Position numbers and translations under genes: made by a program. A model generated the notes under the pieces. It was not told the DNA's origin. It did not search any database and saw only the letters and a program-made list of their open reading frames with translations. DNA of 64,000 nt from Clytia hemisphaerica (lineage: Eukaryota; Cnidaria; Hydrozoa; Leptothecata; Clytiidae), in NCBI GenBank assembly GCA_902728285.1, contig CACVBU010001294.1, forward strand, positions 1,302,001 to 1,366,000. The letters are read 5' to 3'. Shown piece by piece: positions 46,042 to 59,300 of the stretch. Position 1 is the first letter of the stretch; every line of letters begins with the position of its first letter.

Positions 46042-47879
46042 TTAGCCTCCGTCTCGGAAGAGGACTGGGCCCGAATTTGCGGACGTTTTCACAGTTTCAC
46101 TTTCGTTTTCGGCTATACGGACAGCGTTTTCAAGCAGAAAGCAGAGGAAATCTGTGAAATTATGGCAGGGAATGCTAACCTATTTTTCCAGTGTTTCTCG
46201 AGATTGGAGCAAGATTATTGTTCTAGAAAGTTCATAAAGGCCTAATAGTTTCAGATTAGTATGATTTCATCTGAAAAAACATTTACACCAAAGCTCCTTA
46301 TTGATATGTGAAGGCTACCAAAAATAGCAATGTCCTCCATGCTCCATCAGAACAACTTTAACATAAGGGACAAGGACAGTCAAGAAGTCTACTTTGTTGA
46401 AAATTTGCACAAAATGCTTAGAGAAAATGGTACTATGGAAGCCCATTCTATACTCCTAAATGATAGTTGAAAGATCAGCAGTTGAGAGGGTTGATTAAAA
46501 TAGAACTCAAAACACACAATAAAGTATACATATATATTTGTCCAGAAAGAACTGGCATGTTGTTTGCTTTGTTTTGGTGTTTAAAAATATGTACTTATCA
46601 GTCCTAAAAAAATACAAATTCGAATATAATGAGGGCAATCAGTCTGGTTAAATGTTACTATATTTACAAGAAAGGATTACTGAAAAAATACTACTGTGTG
46701 TACTACTGATGAACTAAACTCAAAAACTAAAACTTTACCATAAATTTACATTACGACAATTTAAAAATCTATCTTTAATACAGTAATGGCAACAAAGAAA
46801 AGAACATGGCTCAAAGTTTTAAAAACAGAGCTAGTCAGAGCTTCAATTCAGTAGGTATAAATAGAGCTTTCAAAATTTGAAAACAGACACTGTATTGGTT
46901 ACTACAAGACATACTATCCACACGGTTTTTTCGATTCATGAAAAAAATAAAGTATTTATCAGAAAAAGGTTCTCTTTTTTTTGGTACTGTAATCAATTCA
47001 AACAAACAACAATCAATACAACAGTATTTTGAAAACCATCCCACAGTGTAAACATTATCAACCAACTACGTAAATCCACACCGCCAAAATTGTAAAAATA
47101 AGTCAATATAATTTCTATCAACAATTTCTCGTAAAATGTTTTTTTTCCAACATTCTGATACCAATCATGGCTGGAGGCATCATGTGTAGAGTGACTGTGT
47201 GGCATTTCATTGTTTTTAATGACCACGATACCAAACATCAACCAAACAAAACTGACGCCAAGCCAAATCTGTCGATTAAAAATTTCCATGAAAATTTTAA
47301 TTGAAAGTTATCTCGTAAAATGCTTTTTTCAACATTCTGGAGGTGTTCAAAGTTATAGGTATCATATGTAGAGCCAAGCAATACATGAAAAGTCATCTGC
47401 TATCCCATTTGCCATGAGATATATGAGTCAACAAATCATACAAAAACCAACAAATCATGTCTCTTCACTTTCATGTCACATCGTGTTTATATGGGGTATC
47501 AGAAAGTCAATCCACAAGAAGAGCCATCTTCCTTTATTATGGAGTGTTCCAAAACTATTGGTAGGTTGTTTGGAAGTAAAGAAACCCACACAGTTTGTTT
47601 TATTTTGAAGATTTAACTTGAAAACAAACTGCATCTTTCCAGCAGAAACTCATGTTTCAACCTGCTACATAACATTGGTCAGTCGGGTCTGCTACTAACA
47701 TGTAATAGTTTTATTATAACCGAGCTTGAGAATCCGTAGACAGAACTTGTAACATGTATTATGTGTATAATTATGTCAGTCGACTTGAATCATAATACAT
47801 TACTTACATTTCACTGGATGCATTTTCGCTGTGAAATTATCCGCAAAATTTTCTGACCGCGTTCTGAGACGGAGGCTAA
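46042..47879. mobile_element. Non-autonomous element with TAA target site
   Basis: 14 bp perfect TIRs TTAGCCTCCGTCTC flanked by TAA (46039-46041 and 47880-47882). The TAA three-base duplication suggests the PIF/Harbinger superfamily. The 1838 bp interior has diverged internal repeats around TCTCGTAAAATG(C/T)TTTTTTC (near 47128 and 47310) and no transposase frame. Confidence 0.8.
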
Positions 47880-47882
47880 TAA

Positions 47883-50320
47883 AGTGATTTTTCTTGAAGA
47901 TATTTTGATAAAACTAGACCTGCATATTGAGGGCAATGAACCAAAACAAAACCTTTCTTTGAGCAAAAAAAATATACCCGAATACATTTTTTAAGGAAAA
48001 AACCATTCGGGAAAGAAAATTGAGGTGTCATAGTGTAGTTTATAAAAAAACCGAGCACTTTTCTCTTTTTTTGAATTCACCAGCGAGATTTTAATTTTGA
48101 CCTATATATTGGGGGGCCATATACTGTAGTTAAGATCAAAACTTAGGTTGGTGCCTAGCCTGGATATCCAAGCTCTGACAAAGTTCTGAAATTCAGAGCT
48201 TGGTGTACCTAGAAGTCTATAAACCCAGGCTTTACGAATCTTTAGTTGCGTGCAATCATTGTTGTGGCTTAGTGCGCATGCGTTGCATTCAAAAATCAAG
48301 TTAGGTGATCCAGTCGGTGAACACATAAACATAAAAATCAATGAAAAAGTTCACAGACTGGATATCCAGGCCATGTGATTTGAATCATTGCGGCTAAAAG
48401 TTTATAATATCATGGAGGTATGAAGAAACAGGAGAAGTATGCTATTGTCATGAGGGATTTATAAATAAAATTTTGTATGTTTGAATGTTTGTAAATATGC
48501 ATTATGCATGAGATAAAAATATATCATCCAGATATAGAAATTCAGACATTCTTCAGCGAGCGTTCGTCCGGACAAGACGTATTGAGGAATCACGGATTGC
48601 GTGGCCATCAGACCTAGGTTAGCCTGGTTCCACAAGTGGACCCCGTTGACCCCAGTCTGACTGCCATGCGTATCCACAAAGAATGCTGAAGCAGAGTCGT
48701 TTAGAGACTGGACCGTAAGGTTGGTAAAGGGAAGTACCTGGATGAGACAGGTGGTGAATCAAACGGAGTGAACTGCGGAGTTATGGGGTTCTCGCGCAGA
48801 GTTAATAATAAAACCCAAGTCGCAATAAACTGCAGTGAGCGGCGACGCCTGGACGCAGGTGAAATATTGACATTTAAATTTGTTTGTTTATTGTGTGTTA
48901 TTACTTTATCATTTGGATGGATTGAAATAAATATGCACGAGCCGAAAAACTCTTGTCTACTTTGTTCTACTGTCACTCTGAATTTCACTGTACATTCAAG
49001 TCCTCCCCGTCTTCTAGCGGCGGGTCAGATCTTAAACGCCTGGGGCATAAAAATAAATATTCGCTTATCGCGCCAGGAGAGGACCGTGCACGACCTCTTC
49101 CCGCGCGACACTATTGTAACCAAGCTCGCCCTACGATTAAAAAAGTTACGATGTATACATGCTCATAATCTCATATATCGTGCATTTTTAATGAGCTCTT
49201 TTATCCATAGGTGAAATCTTATTGGCTCATTTAAGCTTTAGAAATTAGATGAGATGAGATTCATTGTTTCTGACATCAGTGTAAAAAATATTTGGACTAA
49301 AAAAATGCCTGTAAACTTGGCAATCCTTCTTCAAATGATAAGATTTTTCGATCAATGTTTTCTTTAAGGTGAACGAACTCCTATTGCTTGATACTTTCCT
49401 CCAAAATTCTCCAGCGACTTTATGTCTACAAATTGAGTCTGAAATCGTGTGTGCTTATAAAGAACTTTTCATTTTCTTTTTGAACGGATAGTGAAATGGA
49501 ACATAAACTTGTTTCATGGACGAAGTTTTATCTGATTTTCTAATATTAGAATGTTCAGAGCAAACTTGAGTTCTACTAAAAAGTCTTATTTCATCGGGCG
49601 AGCTTAGAATTTATTTTGATACATATTATAAAAGAAATCAAACGACTTTAACGACCAATTACCGACACATTCAACTCCCCTGTATTTCTTTATACCTCTA
49701 TGATAATACCAACACTTTCGTCGAGAAAGTAAATAAGTCCACTCTTGTGGACAGATATTTTTTTCAATCCACTCTTGTGGACAAAGATGTACTACTTTGA
49801 TGATCAAGAAACTTTCCGACACACTGTTGGTGTGGAATGACTTCATATACACACCAGCACATTATTTAGCAGGTTTAATATAGGTTAAACAAGAGAAAAA
49901 ATAAAGGATAATATTTCATTCACAATAGACTATTGTTTGTTCTTCAGACCTCAGATAAGGAACCTAACGAATGATACCTGGTTGGTCAGAAAAACCACAA
50001 CTTTCCAACCTGAGATCAGATTGTTAATGTTTTCTGCACACTACGCTGAAGCTCTAAAGGGATGTGTGAAAACAAACAATCTGACGAATATGCAATCTCA
50101 AAATTGTAAGGACTGCGTTCGTCTAAAAGGACTAGGAACGACAATAAAGTTTCGTGATTGTGTTGAAAAATAGCGCGCCGTATCAGTTTTTGATTTTCCC
50201 GCGCACAACAAGATTCTTGTTGTAGAATTTTCCGCGGGAGGGCTATTTTCCTCAGATGTATAATTTTCATCAAGCGCCTTCATAGGCGAGGGGTAAATCA
50301 CTTGAAAAAAGGTGAACGAT
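47883..50320. other. No gene recognised; small hairpins
   Basis: Contains a hairpin CCAAGCTCTG/CAGAGCTTGG (about 48168-48203) within inverted GGATATCCA words, and a repeated CCACTCTTGTGGACA palindrome near 49738 and 49767. No splice-supported coding exon found. Confidence 0.45.
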
Positions 50321-50324
50321 ACTT

Positions 50325-50780
50325 TTTGTCTTTTTGACTTTTTGACTTTTTGAATTTTCATTTGACTTTTTGACTTTTTTTTTAACTTTTATTTGACTTC
50401 TTGATTTTTTTTGACTTTTTTTTGACTATTTTCAAACTTTCATTTTGACTTTTTCCGACAAAAACGCCCACCGCCTTCGGACGCCCAACATATTCCACCC
50501 AAATCTGTCCAAAAACGCCAACCACCCATAAATTTTGCTCCACCCATCCGCCCATTCAAGAAACTTTTTGACTTTTTCAAGACTTTTTTTTTACTTTTAT
50601 TTGACTTCTTGACTTTTTTCTAAGAATCTTTGACTTTTTCTTGACTTTTTGACTCTATTTTTGACTTTTTGACTTTTTCTTTGACTTTTTGACTTTTTTT
50701 TTGACTGTTTTGAATTTTTCTTTTGACTTTTTGACTTTTTTTTGACTTTTTTGACTTTATTTTTGACTTTTTGTCGAGGT
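50325..50780. repeat. (TTTTTGAC)n low-complexity tract
   Basis: Degenerate TTTTTGACTTTTTGACTTTT repeat, interrupted by a more GC-rich spacer around 50455-50570. It produces spurious Lys/Ser-rich frames on the minus strand. Confidence 0.9.
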
Positions 50781-51370
50781 GTACGATAACTTTTCGAGTG
50801 ATTTCCCCCTCGTTCAGAGGTTTACCGTGCGCGTAAGAAAATTACGAACATCTGTTATCAGATTACAACTTTCTTGATCACCTGGGCTATAAGTTTGAAC
50901 TGCTTTCAATAAAAATTAAGAGTTGAGGACCCGACCCTTGACCTTGAAAAAAAAGCCGAACTAAATAAGACAATTTCGCTTAGTGTACTTAGCCTACTGG
51001 ACCCAAATAAACACCGACTTCTTTGGCCCCAAAGTTAAACCTCTGCGGTAAAGAGTGCAATCTCAAAATGGCGGCTAGAATAGAATGAATCTGACAAGCT
51101 TACCACCTCAAATGTGCTCTTAAAATGGATTCGCTCTCGAACGTAGATGTTTTACGTGCGCACGCAAAAACAAAAAACGCGCTCATAACGCGGCGCATTG
51201 ACTTCTGCCCGCAATTTTGGGCTTTTTCAAGGTTTTTCTTGAGCCACGCGCACAACGCTATCGCATTCGAATTTCCTTCTAATATCATCATTATCCGCCG
51301 CCTGAAAAAGCCGTTTTAAGAAAAATTTCCCTAGAAACGGTAAATTTTTAAAAAGAGATTATTTTGGTTA

Positions 51371-51898
51371 CTTTGTGCAGAGGAATGTAAAGAGATGGAA
51401 AAACAGCTTTTCTGATTACTCAAAGTTCAACGATCACTTCTATTAAAAATTCTATTGTAAAAACGTTGATCAGGTCATTAGATGAAAGTCCAGAAAAGAC
51501 GGCTCGCCATACAAATCGGACGGTTTCTACATGATTTGACGATAAAAATGAAAATTTGTTTTTCCTTTTTTGCTGATTACTAGCTCAATTTTTAAGAATA
51601 AGGAGCAATATTTTTACCGATGTATAGCAAAAGAAATTCTTAACGCAACGAACTCTAGCTTTCCATATTATGGTGCGGAGAGGAGAGGAGAGGTGTAGGT
51701 TTGCACATAATCAGGCTTGAAACAAAAGAATTTTGTCACAACACGCTAATTATACAGATTTTTTTATAGCAACAACAAAAGAAACCTATTTACTCGACAT
51801 AAACTCCCTTAAGGGCAAGAGACCTGGTTATGGCGAGTCGTTTTTCCATTGTTTTCAAGAAGCTATTTTTCCATCTCTTTACATTCCTCTGCTTTGTG
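51371..51898. repeat. Inverted repeat, about 38 bp arms
   Basis: AGAGGAATGTAAAGAGATGG at the left and its complement at the right, 528 bp apart, with roughly 90 percent identity over about 38 bp. Possible MITE ends; no target duplication found. Confidence 0.65.
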
Positions 51899-52825
51899 AA
51901 CTAAAAGTCTTAAGTTAGAATATATTGACAATATAGAAATTATAAATCAAGATCTTAGCATACGATTTCATTTAAGCATTATCTTCGAAAGAACGTTTAC
52001 TACAATGATAAAAAAAACATCTCAGACCCCCTTCTCACAGACCCGGTAGGATTTTTTCAGCCAGTGGGGGTAAACGGTCTGAAACTCGATTGGGATCGAT
52101 ATTCCAATATTTCTTTTAGCTTGGTATTCAAGTTTTATTGTTTTCAAGCGAGAAAATTTAGCGGGGATGAGAAAAATGGCATAACTTTTGCAGTGTGGAT
52201 TTCTTTATTTTTGCCCCCGCAGGAGCGTAGCGACGAGGAGGCACTCATAGTTTCACGCATAGATATTGGACTGGAATCTCGAAATTTTGTTGCGCTTTGT
52301 CGACCAAGCATCCCCGTAGTTAGTCTCTTCCGTAAATGTTCGGTTTTTTTCCGGGACGTTAGTATACATATTTTCATATTACATACATATTTCATATTAC
52401 GTTTCATATTACCACTATTACATATTACAGTTTTAGCTTTGAAAAGCTGAATCGAGTGTTATAAATGCAAATCATAACAGTGTATGATATAACACGAATT
52501 ACAATATTACTTGTGCAAATCAAAACAAACAAAATGGCAGACTGGTTATGATGAACTGATTCATTGACTGGAAAAAGAAAAAGTGTTTTGTATGTCAAAT
52601 TTTGTTTCTTGTCTTTGAAACTGAATACTAACTACTGTAATTTAGTCAGAAGTTCACTTCAGCACTGATTTCAATTCTTTTCCCGGAATCTTTAAAGAAA
52701 TTTGCTCAAGTTTTCAAATGTACATTTGATAATTTTGTTCAAACTCTAATTTATCTTTGTCTTTTATTTTATTAACTACCTTTATTGTTTATAGAGCTTC
52801 TCGGGCTTTAAATACCGGCAAAGTA

Positions 52826-53050
52826 CAAAAAAGTTGAATGTATGCATATGTAAAGTTGAATCCAAAAGTGGTTGAATGAATGTTGAATGTCAATCAATGT
52901 AAACAAACTTTTTCTTTTGGTCTTCAAAATAGATTTACCTCACTTAGAGTTTTTTCACTGCTTTTTCAGTGGGGTAAATCTATTTCAAAAACCTGCAAAA
53001 AGTTTGTTTACATTCGTTTAACTTTACATGCGCACATTCAACTTTTTCAT
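52826..53050. mobile_element. Hairpin MITE with AAAGTTGAATG arms
   Basis: Outer arms AAAAAGTTGAATGTATGCAT and the inverse (TGCGCACATTCAACTTTTTC), inner arms TGTAAACAAACTTTTT and AAAAAGTTTGTTTACA, GATTTACC and GGTAAATC. About 225 bp in total. Confidence 0.75.
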
Positions 53051-54285
53051 GCAGTTGTGATATAAATAACTTACGCTCCAGTGGTTTGGTGAAATAGCTC
53101 CAATTCTGGCTTTCCAAGTTAGGATGGACCTTCCCGAAGGCATTTAACGATGGTTAGACTAGGTACACAGACAGTCATACAGAAACACCATAAAGTGAAA
53201 GTATATATAGCTATAAACTCAAAAAGTCTAGCTTCCTGAAGGCACGTCTCTTCATTGTCTGCGCTGCTTGGAGAAAAGATTGCATCATGAAAAAGTACTT
53301 ATGCACTTGAAAAAAAATTTAGGCGCATTTCAACTTTTCTCGACTGTACGTCTGAATGGACCACAATGGCATTCCTTTATTTTTCTTTTGACCAATAAAA
53401 TAGAAGATTTTGTTTGAGAAGTGCAATCACAGCGTACGCAAGTGGAGGCCGGGCCTTAACTAGGATTGGTTTCTATTTCACCCTATTTAAGATGGCGCAG
53501 AACTTTTTGATGAATTTCATACGCAGTATCCTCTTGACTATTGTTTATCAGGCAAAGTTGCAATAGAGAATTGTTGAAATATAGCAGCCAATGAAAAAAA
53601 ACAAGCTATTTTTGATTGGTTACCTTGTTGATTTATTCACCGCTACACGTTTTTTTTTTTATTAGAACCCAGTTAATAAGAACGTTTAGGCTGAAATTCG
53701 TCGAAAAATTAAGAACATCGTAAGAACATGCCCAGCCTCAGTTTGGAAAAAAATGACAAGAAACTACAATTTTTCTTCTTTTCAAGCAGTTTTAACCCAA
53801 CTTAGGCATGGATTTTCTAAAATCGATAGTCAAATATTGTCCAAATTGTACTAATTTTATATGCTCTTTATTTTGCATGATATTGTCGATTTAGAGTAAA
53901 AATTATTAGTAAAATTAAGAACTCATTTAAGAACATTTAAGACTGAAAATTGCTAAAAAAATAAGCACATCCAGGCTCAGCCAAATTTTAAGTGTTCTAA
54001 TAAAAAAAACAACGTGTATATATTTTGCCTACAATCTAAGATGTCTGTGGCATTATCAGAAAAGGTCTATTTAGTGAATAATAATCACGATATATATTCT
54101 TGTAAGAAAGAAACTAAGGAGAAAAAAACAAACAGGAGATGTGAAAACCTGTAAGCTAATGATACCATAATTTTTGAAATATATTTTTGAGAAGCTTTTC
54201 CAGTTTTTCCTTAAATTTTATTAAATTATCAAGCTGCGAATTCTTCAAGTATTTTGTTAATGAAATATAATTTTTTTTCAAGCAA
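53051..54285. other. No gene recognised
   Basis: AT-rich intergenic DNA between small repeats; no domain or exon evidence. Confidence 0.45.
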
Positions 54286-54290
54286 ATGCC

Positions 54291-54360
54291 TCAATCAATC
54301 AATCAATCAATCAATCAACCAATCAATCAACCAATCAATCAACTATTAAATCAATCAATT
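54291..54360. repeat. (AATC)n microsatellite
   Basis: Tetranucleotide repeat TCAA/AATC with a few CAAC variants. Confidence 0.95.
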
Positions 54361-55150
54361 ACTCCTGATTATATTTTAATGTTTTAATTTTTAAAGCATT
54401 AAAGCTTTATAAGTGCATGACATGATCTTTATGTGGGGGCATTTAGTGAAAGCTATGACTAGTATTATTTTCAGTGGGGACAAAAATTCGAGTAAACTTT
54501 TCAACCGGGGACGAAATTTTAACCAATTTTTCCTGTACTTAGAACTTTTCCCGGTGGGTCTTTGAGAGGGGTGTAGAATACGATTTCTAGAAATACGACA
54601 ACACTAATGAAACTCCTCAGAAGCCTTTTTTTTAAAAGCAATTAACTTTTTTTGAGGTGGAAAAATAAAAGAATTGGAAAATTAGGGAAAAAAAGGCGCA
54701 AAAAGACGATGTCTACAAAACCCGACGAAAAATATTGTTTGAGAAATCAACGCTTGAATACCGTCTTATTAATTTCGCTTAGCGAAGTATTACGATAGCC
54801 TTTCGCGGTGGGCGGCGGCGGTGTCCTCGGAAAAAAAATTAGAAAACGAAAGTATTTAATACGGTGGATGAACTCACTAAGTTTAATTTAAACTTGCACG
54901 CTCCGTTTAACCACGGCAATTTTCGCGGTTTTTTTTAAGATTACATCATATCTTTCATATTAGCTCATACTAGTTTGGTATTGTGGAGGTAATGAGATGA
55001 TCAGGTTCATTTTGTCTATTGTATCATTAGCTCCACAGTCTGACGCGTACGGCACCATACTTCTGGAAGAAAAGGGAAGGCAAGGAGGAATTTCAATTTT
55101 TAGAAGCGTTTGCAGGTTTGCAGCCATCGATTTTTAGCAAATTCCAGAAG

Positions 55151-55800
55151 CAGCCACCGACCTAAAATTTGCAAATATCTGTTCTGATTTGCTAGCTGGA
55201 AGGATTTCCACGAAATTAAGAACAGTTCCTCGTTTTCCAGGGGAGAAATTTTTACTTCAGAACAGTTATATTTTTCCAGCTAAGAGATAAAAAAACTTTC
55301 AGAACAGATACGAAATTACCAGGCGATTGATTTTACGCGAGTTAACTGTTCTTATCTACCAGGGCTGACAAAATCTTATAAGAACAGATCGCTAAATTCC
55401 AGCCTGACATTGAAGGACTTTTAAGAACAGAAACTTAATTTCCAGCTAACAGTTCGAACAGATCCACAATTTCCAGATGTTTTGTAGAACAGATGGAGAA
55501 TTTTCAGCTGCTCTCCAGGCAACCACATTCAGGACTTTTTTGAAATTCCCTCAGAACAGATAGGAAATTCTTAGACACATTATTTATAAATATAAGATAT
55601 CAAACTATTTTTTCATAAGAACAGAACATATTTTTCCAGCTGGTCCCAATCTTCAGTAGAACAGATCATATTTTTCCAGCTGGTCCCAATCTCCAGTAGA
55701 ACAGACCATATTTTTCCAGCTGGTCCCTATCTTCAGTAGAACAGACCACTTTTTTCCAGCAGACTTTTTTCTTTAGTTCGCTAAGAACAGACCGCCATAT
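55151..55800 (+). repeat. AGAACAGAT / CCAGCTGG array, copy 3
   Basis: Opens with AGAAGCAGCCACCGACCTAA, the same sequence that abuts the transposase stop at 44106 in the opposite orientation, and follows that copy for about 600 bp. No transposase is attached here, so this looks like an internally deleted or solo copy of the same family. Confidence 0.85.
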
Positions 55801-56391
55801 CCAGCTGGAACGTACCTTCAGAACAGATATTTTGAAGTCCCCCTTCGGTGGATGCTTTCGAAATTCCTTGTGTTTACACTTCTTCTCAAAGCAAAAATTA
55901 TTAACTAAGAAATAGTAAGTATAGAGTTTCAACTTTGCTTTTCCAGTTCCACATAGAGTTATTTTTCTAGTGGATCTGTTTAAAGCACCTTTTTCGCCTC
56001 TTCACCTAAAAAGTGATTGAGGCATCTTTTCTTTTTTTTTTGCCACTTTTTTTCAGATTCATTCACTGCACTGAATCTGATTGTGGTTTTTTTTCCCGCC
56101 CTTCAGATTCAAGGTCGAGACTCACCTGTGAATCTGATTGCGGCAACCCGTGGCCAGGACAGGTGTGGATTCTGTGCCTGCGACCGATCGAGCTTGTGCG
56201 TATCGACAGCTCATAAAGAATTCAACTGCATTGTCAGTTATCAAATACATAAAGCTGCATTGTCATTAAGTACTAGTATATATTTAATTTATCCTCTCAC
56301 AAGAATATTTTATTTTACCAGATATTCTTTGTCATATATTTAGTTAGAGTTAGTTTTTCTATCTGTGACTGTACTTTGTACTTAATTGAAG

Positions 56392-59300
56392 ATGATATCT
56401 GTTGCATTATATCGTGCACGCATAGGAAGTTTTGCTTTTACAGCTCAGAAAAACGTTAAATGTGTCGCTAAATCTATTATTGTTGGTTCAGACCTTTCCA
56501 ATAATGCATTCTCAAAACTTTTTAAACCTGTACGTTTCATAGCACTTTTTACCCTCCTATGTTTTGCAATTCCAAAATCGTTTGAGCTAACAGAGCTTTA
56601 CACACCTCTTGATTTTCTCAATCTTTCAAGAAATGGAATTTTCGTTCAATATCCCAATGTAGCGGGAGATCCAAACCTTACTTTTTTCAAAGTTAATTAC
56701 ACACTCTTATTATCAGGCGATGTAGAACTTAACCCAGGCCCAACTGTTCAAGGTTCATTTCACCAGGGCAACAGTAAATTTGGCAAGACGGCAGGTATAC
56801 AATGTTCCTCAAATTGTTTTTTTGCTATTTGCTATGCTCAGTTGAGAAAATTATCGCTATGGAAGACTCATGATTTGGATTATGTTTTAGATCAAGGTGA
56901 TTTGAATTTCAAAAAGTTGGGAATCACAGGACAGTCTCCATTTGTTGAAGAGTTTTCTAAGTCAATTGACATAGGAGGTAGCACTTGTGCACTGAATTTC
57001 AACATTTTTGAAGGCTATTTTGAGACTGGTAATATTTCAGTAAATTTTGTTCAGGAGGAACTCTTATTACAACATTCTGGTGCAGTTTTAGTGATAGCTG
57101 GAAATTGCTTAGCTGTGATGCATTATAACAAAAATTACTTTTTTTTTGACTCACATAGCAGAGACTCCGAAGGCCATCAAGTTGAAGGCAGTATTGGAAC
57201 TTCAGTTCTTTTAAAGTTTGACAACTTACAAGAAATTAAACAGTATATAAGATCTGAGTATAAGAACGTAAATCTTTTCAATATCATTTATCTCAAAACT
57301 GATTTTCATGATCAGGAAAGTATAAAAAATACTGTATCAAGGCAAGTATCACGCAGACAAAAAAATTGTTCACATAAGAGATCAGTTGAAAAGATTAAAG
57401 GTACTGATCAATATAAAGATTTATTGGAAAAACAAAACGCTTCTAAGAAAAGATCACGTGAAAAAATCCAAGGCACGGATAAGCATGAACAGGTAAAGAA
57501 GAACAAACGTAAGCATCGGGAATTAAATAAAGGATCAGAAAAACATGATCAAGAAAAAGAACTAAAACGTAAGCATCGGGAATTAAATAAAGGATCAGAA
57601 AAACATGATCAAGAAAAAGAACGAAAACGTAAGCATTGGGAATTAAATAAAGGATCAGAAAAACATGATCAAGAAAAAGAACTAAAACGTAGACATCGGG
57701 AATTAAATAAAGGATCAGAAAAACATAAGAAAGAAAAAGAAAAAAAGCGTAGAGTCTACAAAGCTAACAAGAAACTTAATGTAGGAAAAAGGGTTGACAA
57801 CTTCAGGCAGAAAAAACAAGAGGGCCCGTCCTTCATCTGTGTAATGTGTAACCGCTGTATGTATAAAAAATCTGTGTTTGGTTTTGATGAACAAAAATTC
57901 TCATTGATCAACTTTGAAGAAATAGAAAATTTTAATCCTGTAACCTCGTTTGATGGTAATTTCTACGTATGCACAACCTGTCATAGAAAATTAATGAAGG
58001 GAGAAATCCCATGCCAGTCTGTTACTAACAAGCTTCAAATTTTTGATCTCCCAGATAATCTAAATGATATACGAAAACTGGAAAGAATTTTAGTGGCTCA
58101 AAGAATTTTATTTTCTAAAGTCATGATCATGCGTAAAGGTGAATTCCCCAAATTACAAGGTGCAATATGCAATGTTCCCATTGAAACACCAGGTGTATGC
58201 AAAGTACTTCCTAGAGGAAGTGATAGTAGTGGTGTAATAAATGTTGAATTAAAAAGAAAGATATCCTACAAAAACCCTGTTATTTCGCAGCAAGTAAGAC
58301 GACAAAAAGTTTTTGAAACTTTGGAATTTTTAGTGAATAATAATCCTTTGTATCATGATATACATATTGATATGTCAATCATCGACCAAGTAACTAATGA
58401 TGAATATGTTGAAAGGGTTTTATCAAATAATGATTCCATATCAAACGCTTCTTCCAATGATATAAGATTTGTAGATGATACAACAGTTACTTTAATTAAG
58501 CCTTTTGAAGAGCAATTAGAGAATGAATTTGATTCTGATGATCCACTCAGTGCGTATCGGACACCAACATGTGAAACAGTTATTGTATCAGAAGTGCCAA
58601 ACATTATTTTAGATGATGAAAATGCAATTTTAGCTCCAGGTGAAGGTCAAACCCCCAATTCATTAACACAAGATGAGTTCTGTGAAGAGCTAGCCCATCC
58701 TCATCTTTTTCCTACTGGGAAATTTGGTTATAACGTAGAGCGAGATATAAAATTGTCGCCAACAAAGTACTTTAATCAGCGTCTTTTAAATTACACTCAA
58801 AAGTTTGCTTCGGATTCAGATTACATTTTTTTTGCTCACAAAACTTTACTACAGCTTAATCTTAGAAGTAAGATCAATATCGCAATGAGAATTTCAAATT
58901 CCAACTTGACTGCAGGATTATTAGCAAATAATTTTAATGATACAATTCAAAATTGCGTAGCATCTGATAATGCATACAAGTTTATGAGTACTATAAAAGG
59001 AACCCCTGCATACTGGCAACATATGTTATCTGATGTTCTTGCAATGGTTAAACAACTTGGTGTCCCAACATACTTTATGACTCTCTCTTGTGCAGATTTA
59101 CGGTGGGAGGAATTTGTTACCATTATCAGACAATTAAGCGGGGATGCTGATACTGATCATGAACTTCTTGATTACCAATCTAGATGTGCCCTACTTAATA
59201 GCAATCCTATTGTGCTTGTGCGTCAATATCAATATAGAAAAGAGTTGTTTTTCAAAGAGATTATAATGGATGGCCAACTTGGAAAAATTACATACTATGC

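Noticed and set aside
48717..49214. 148-aa plus-strand ORF with a hydrophobic Cys-containing stretch
   Set aside because: No family resemblance, no splice or start context, and overlapping ORFs in other frames of similar quality.
50098..50361. Lys-rich minus-strand ORF beside the TTTTTGAC tract
   Set aside because: Translation of low-complexity repeat at one end and no recognisable domain in the rest.
56013..56343. Short ORFs just upstream of the Helentron
   Set aside because: They are out of frame with the long ORF, lack motifs and contain a repeated GATTCA(AGG/CTG) stretch; more likely element 5' non-coding DNA.
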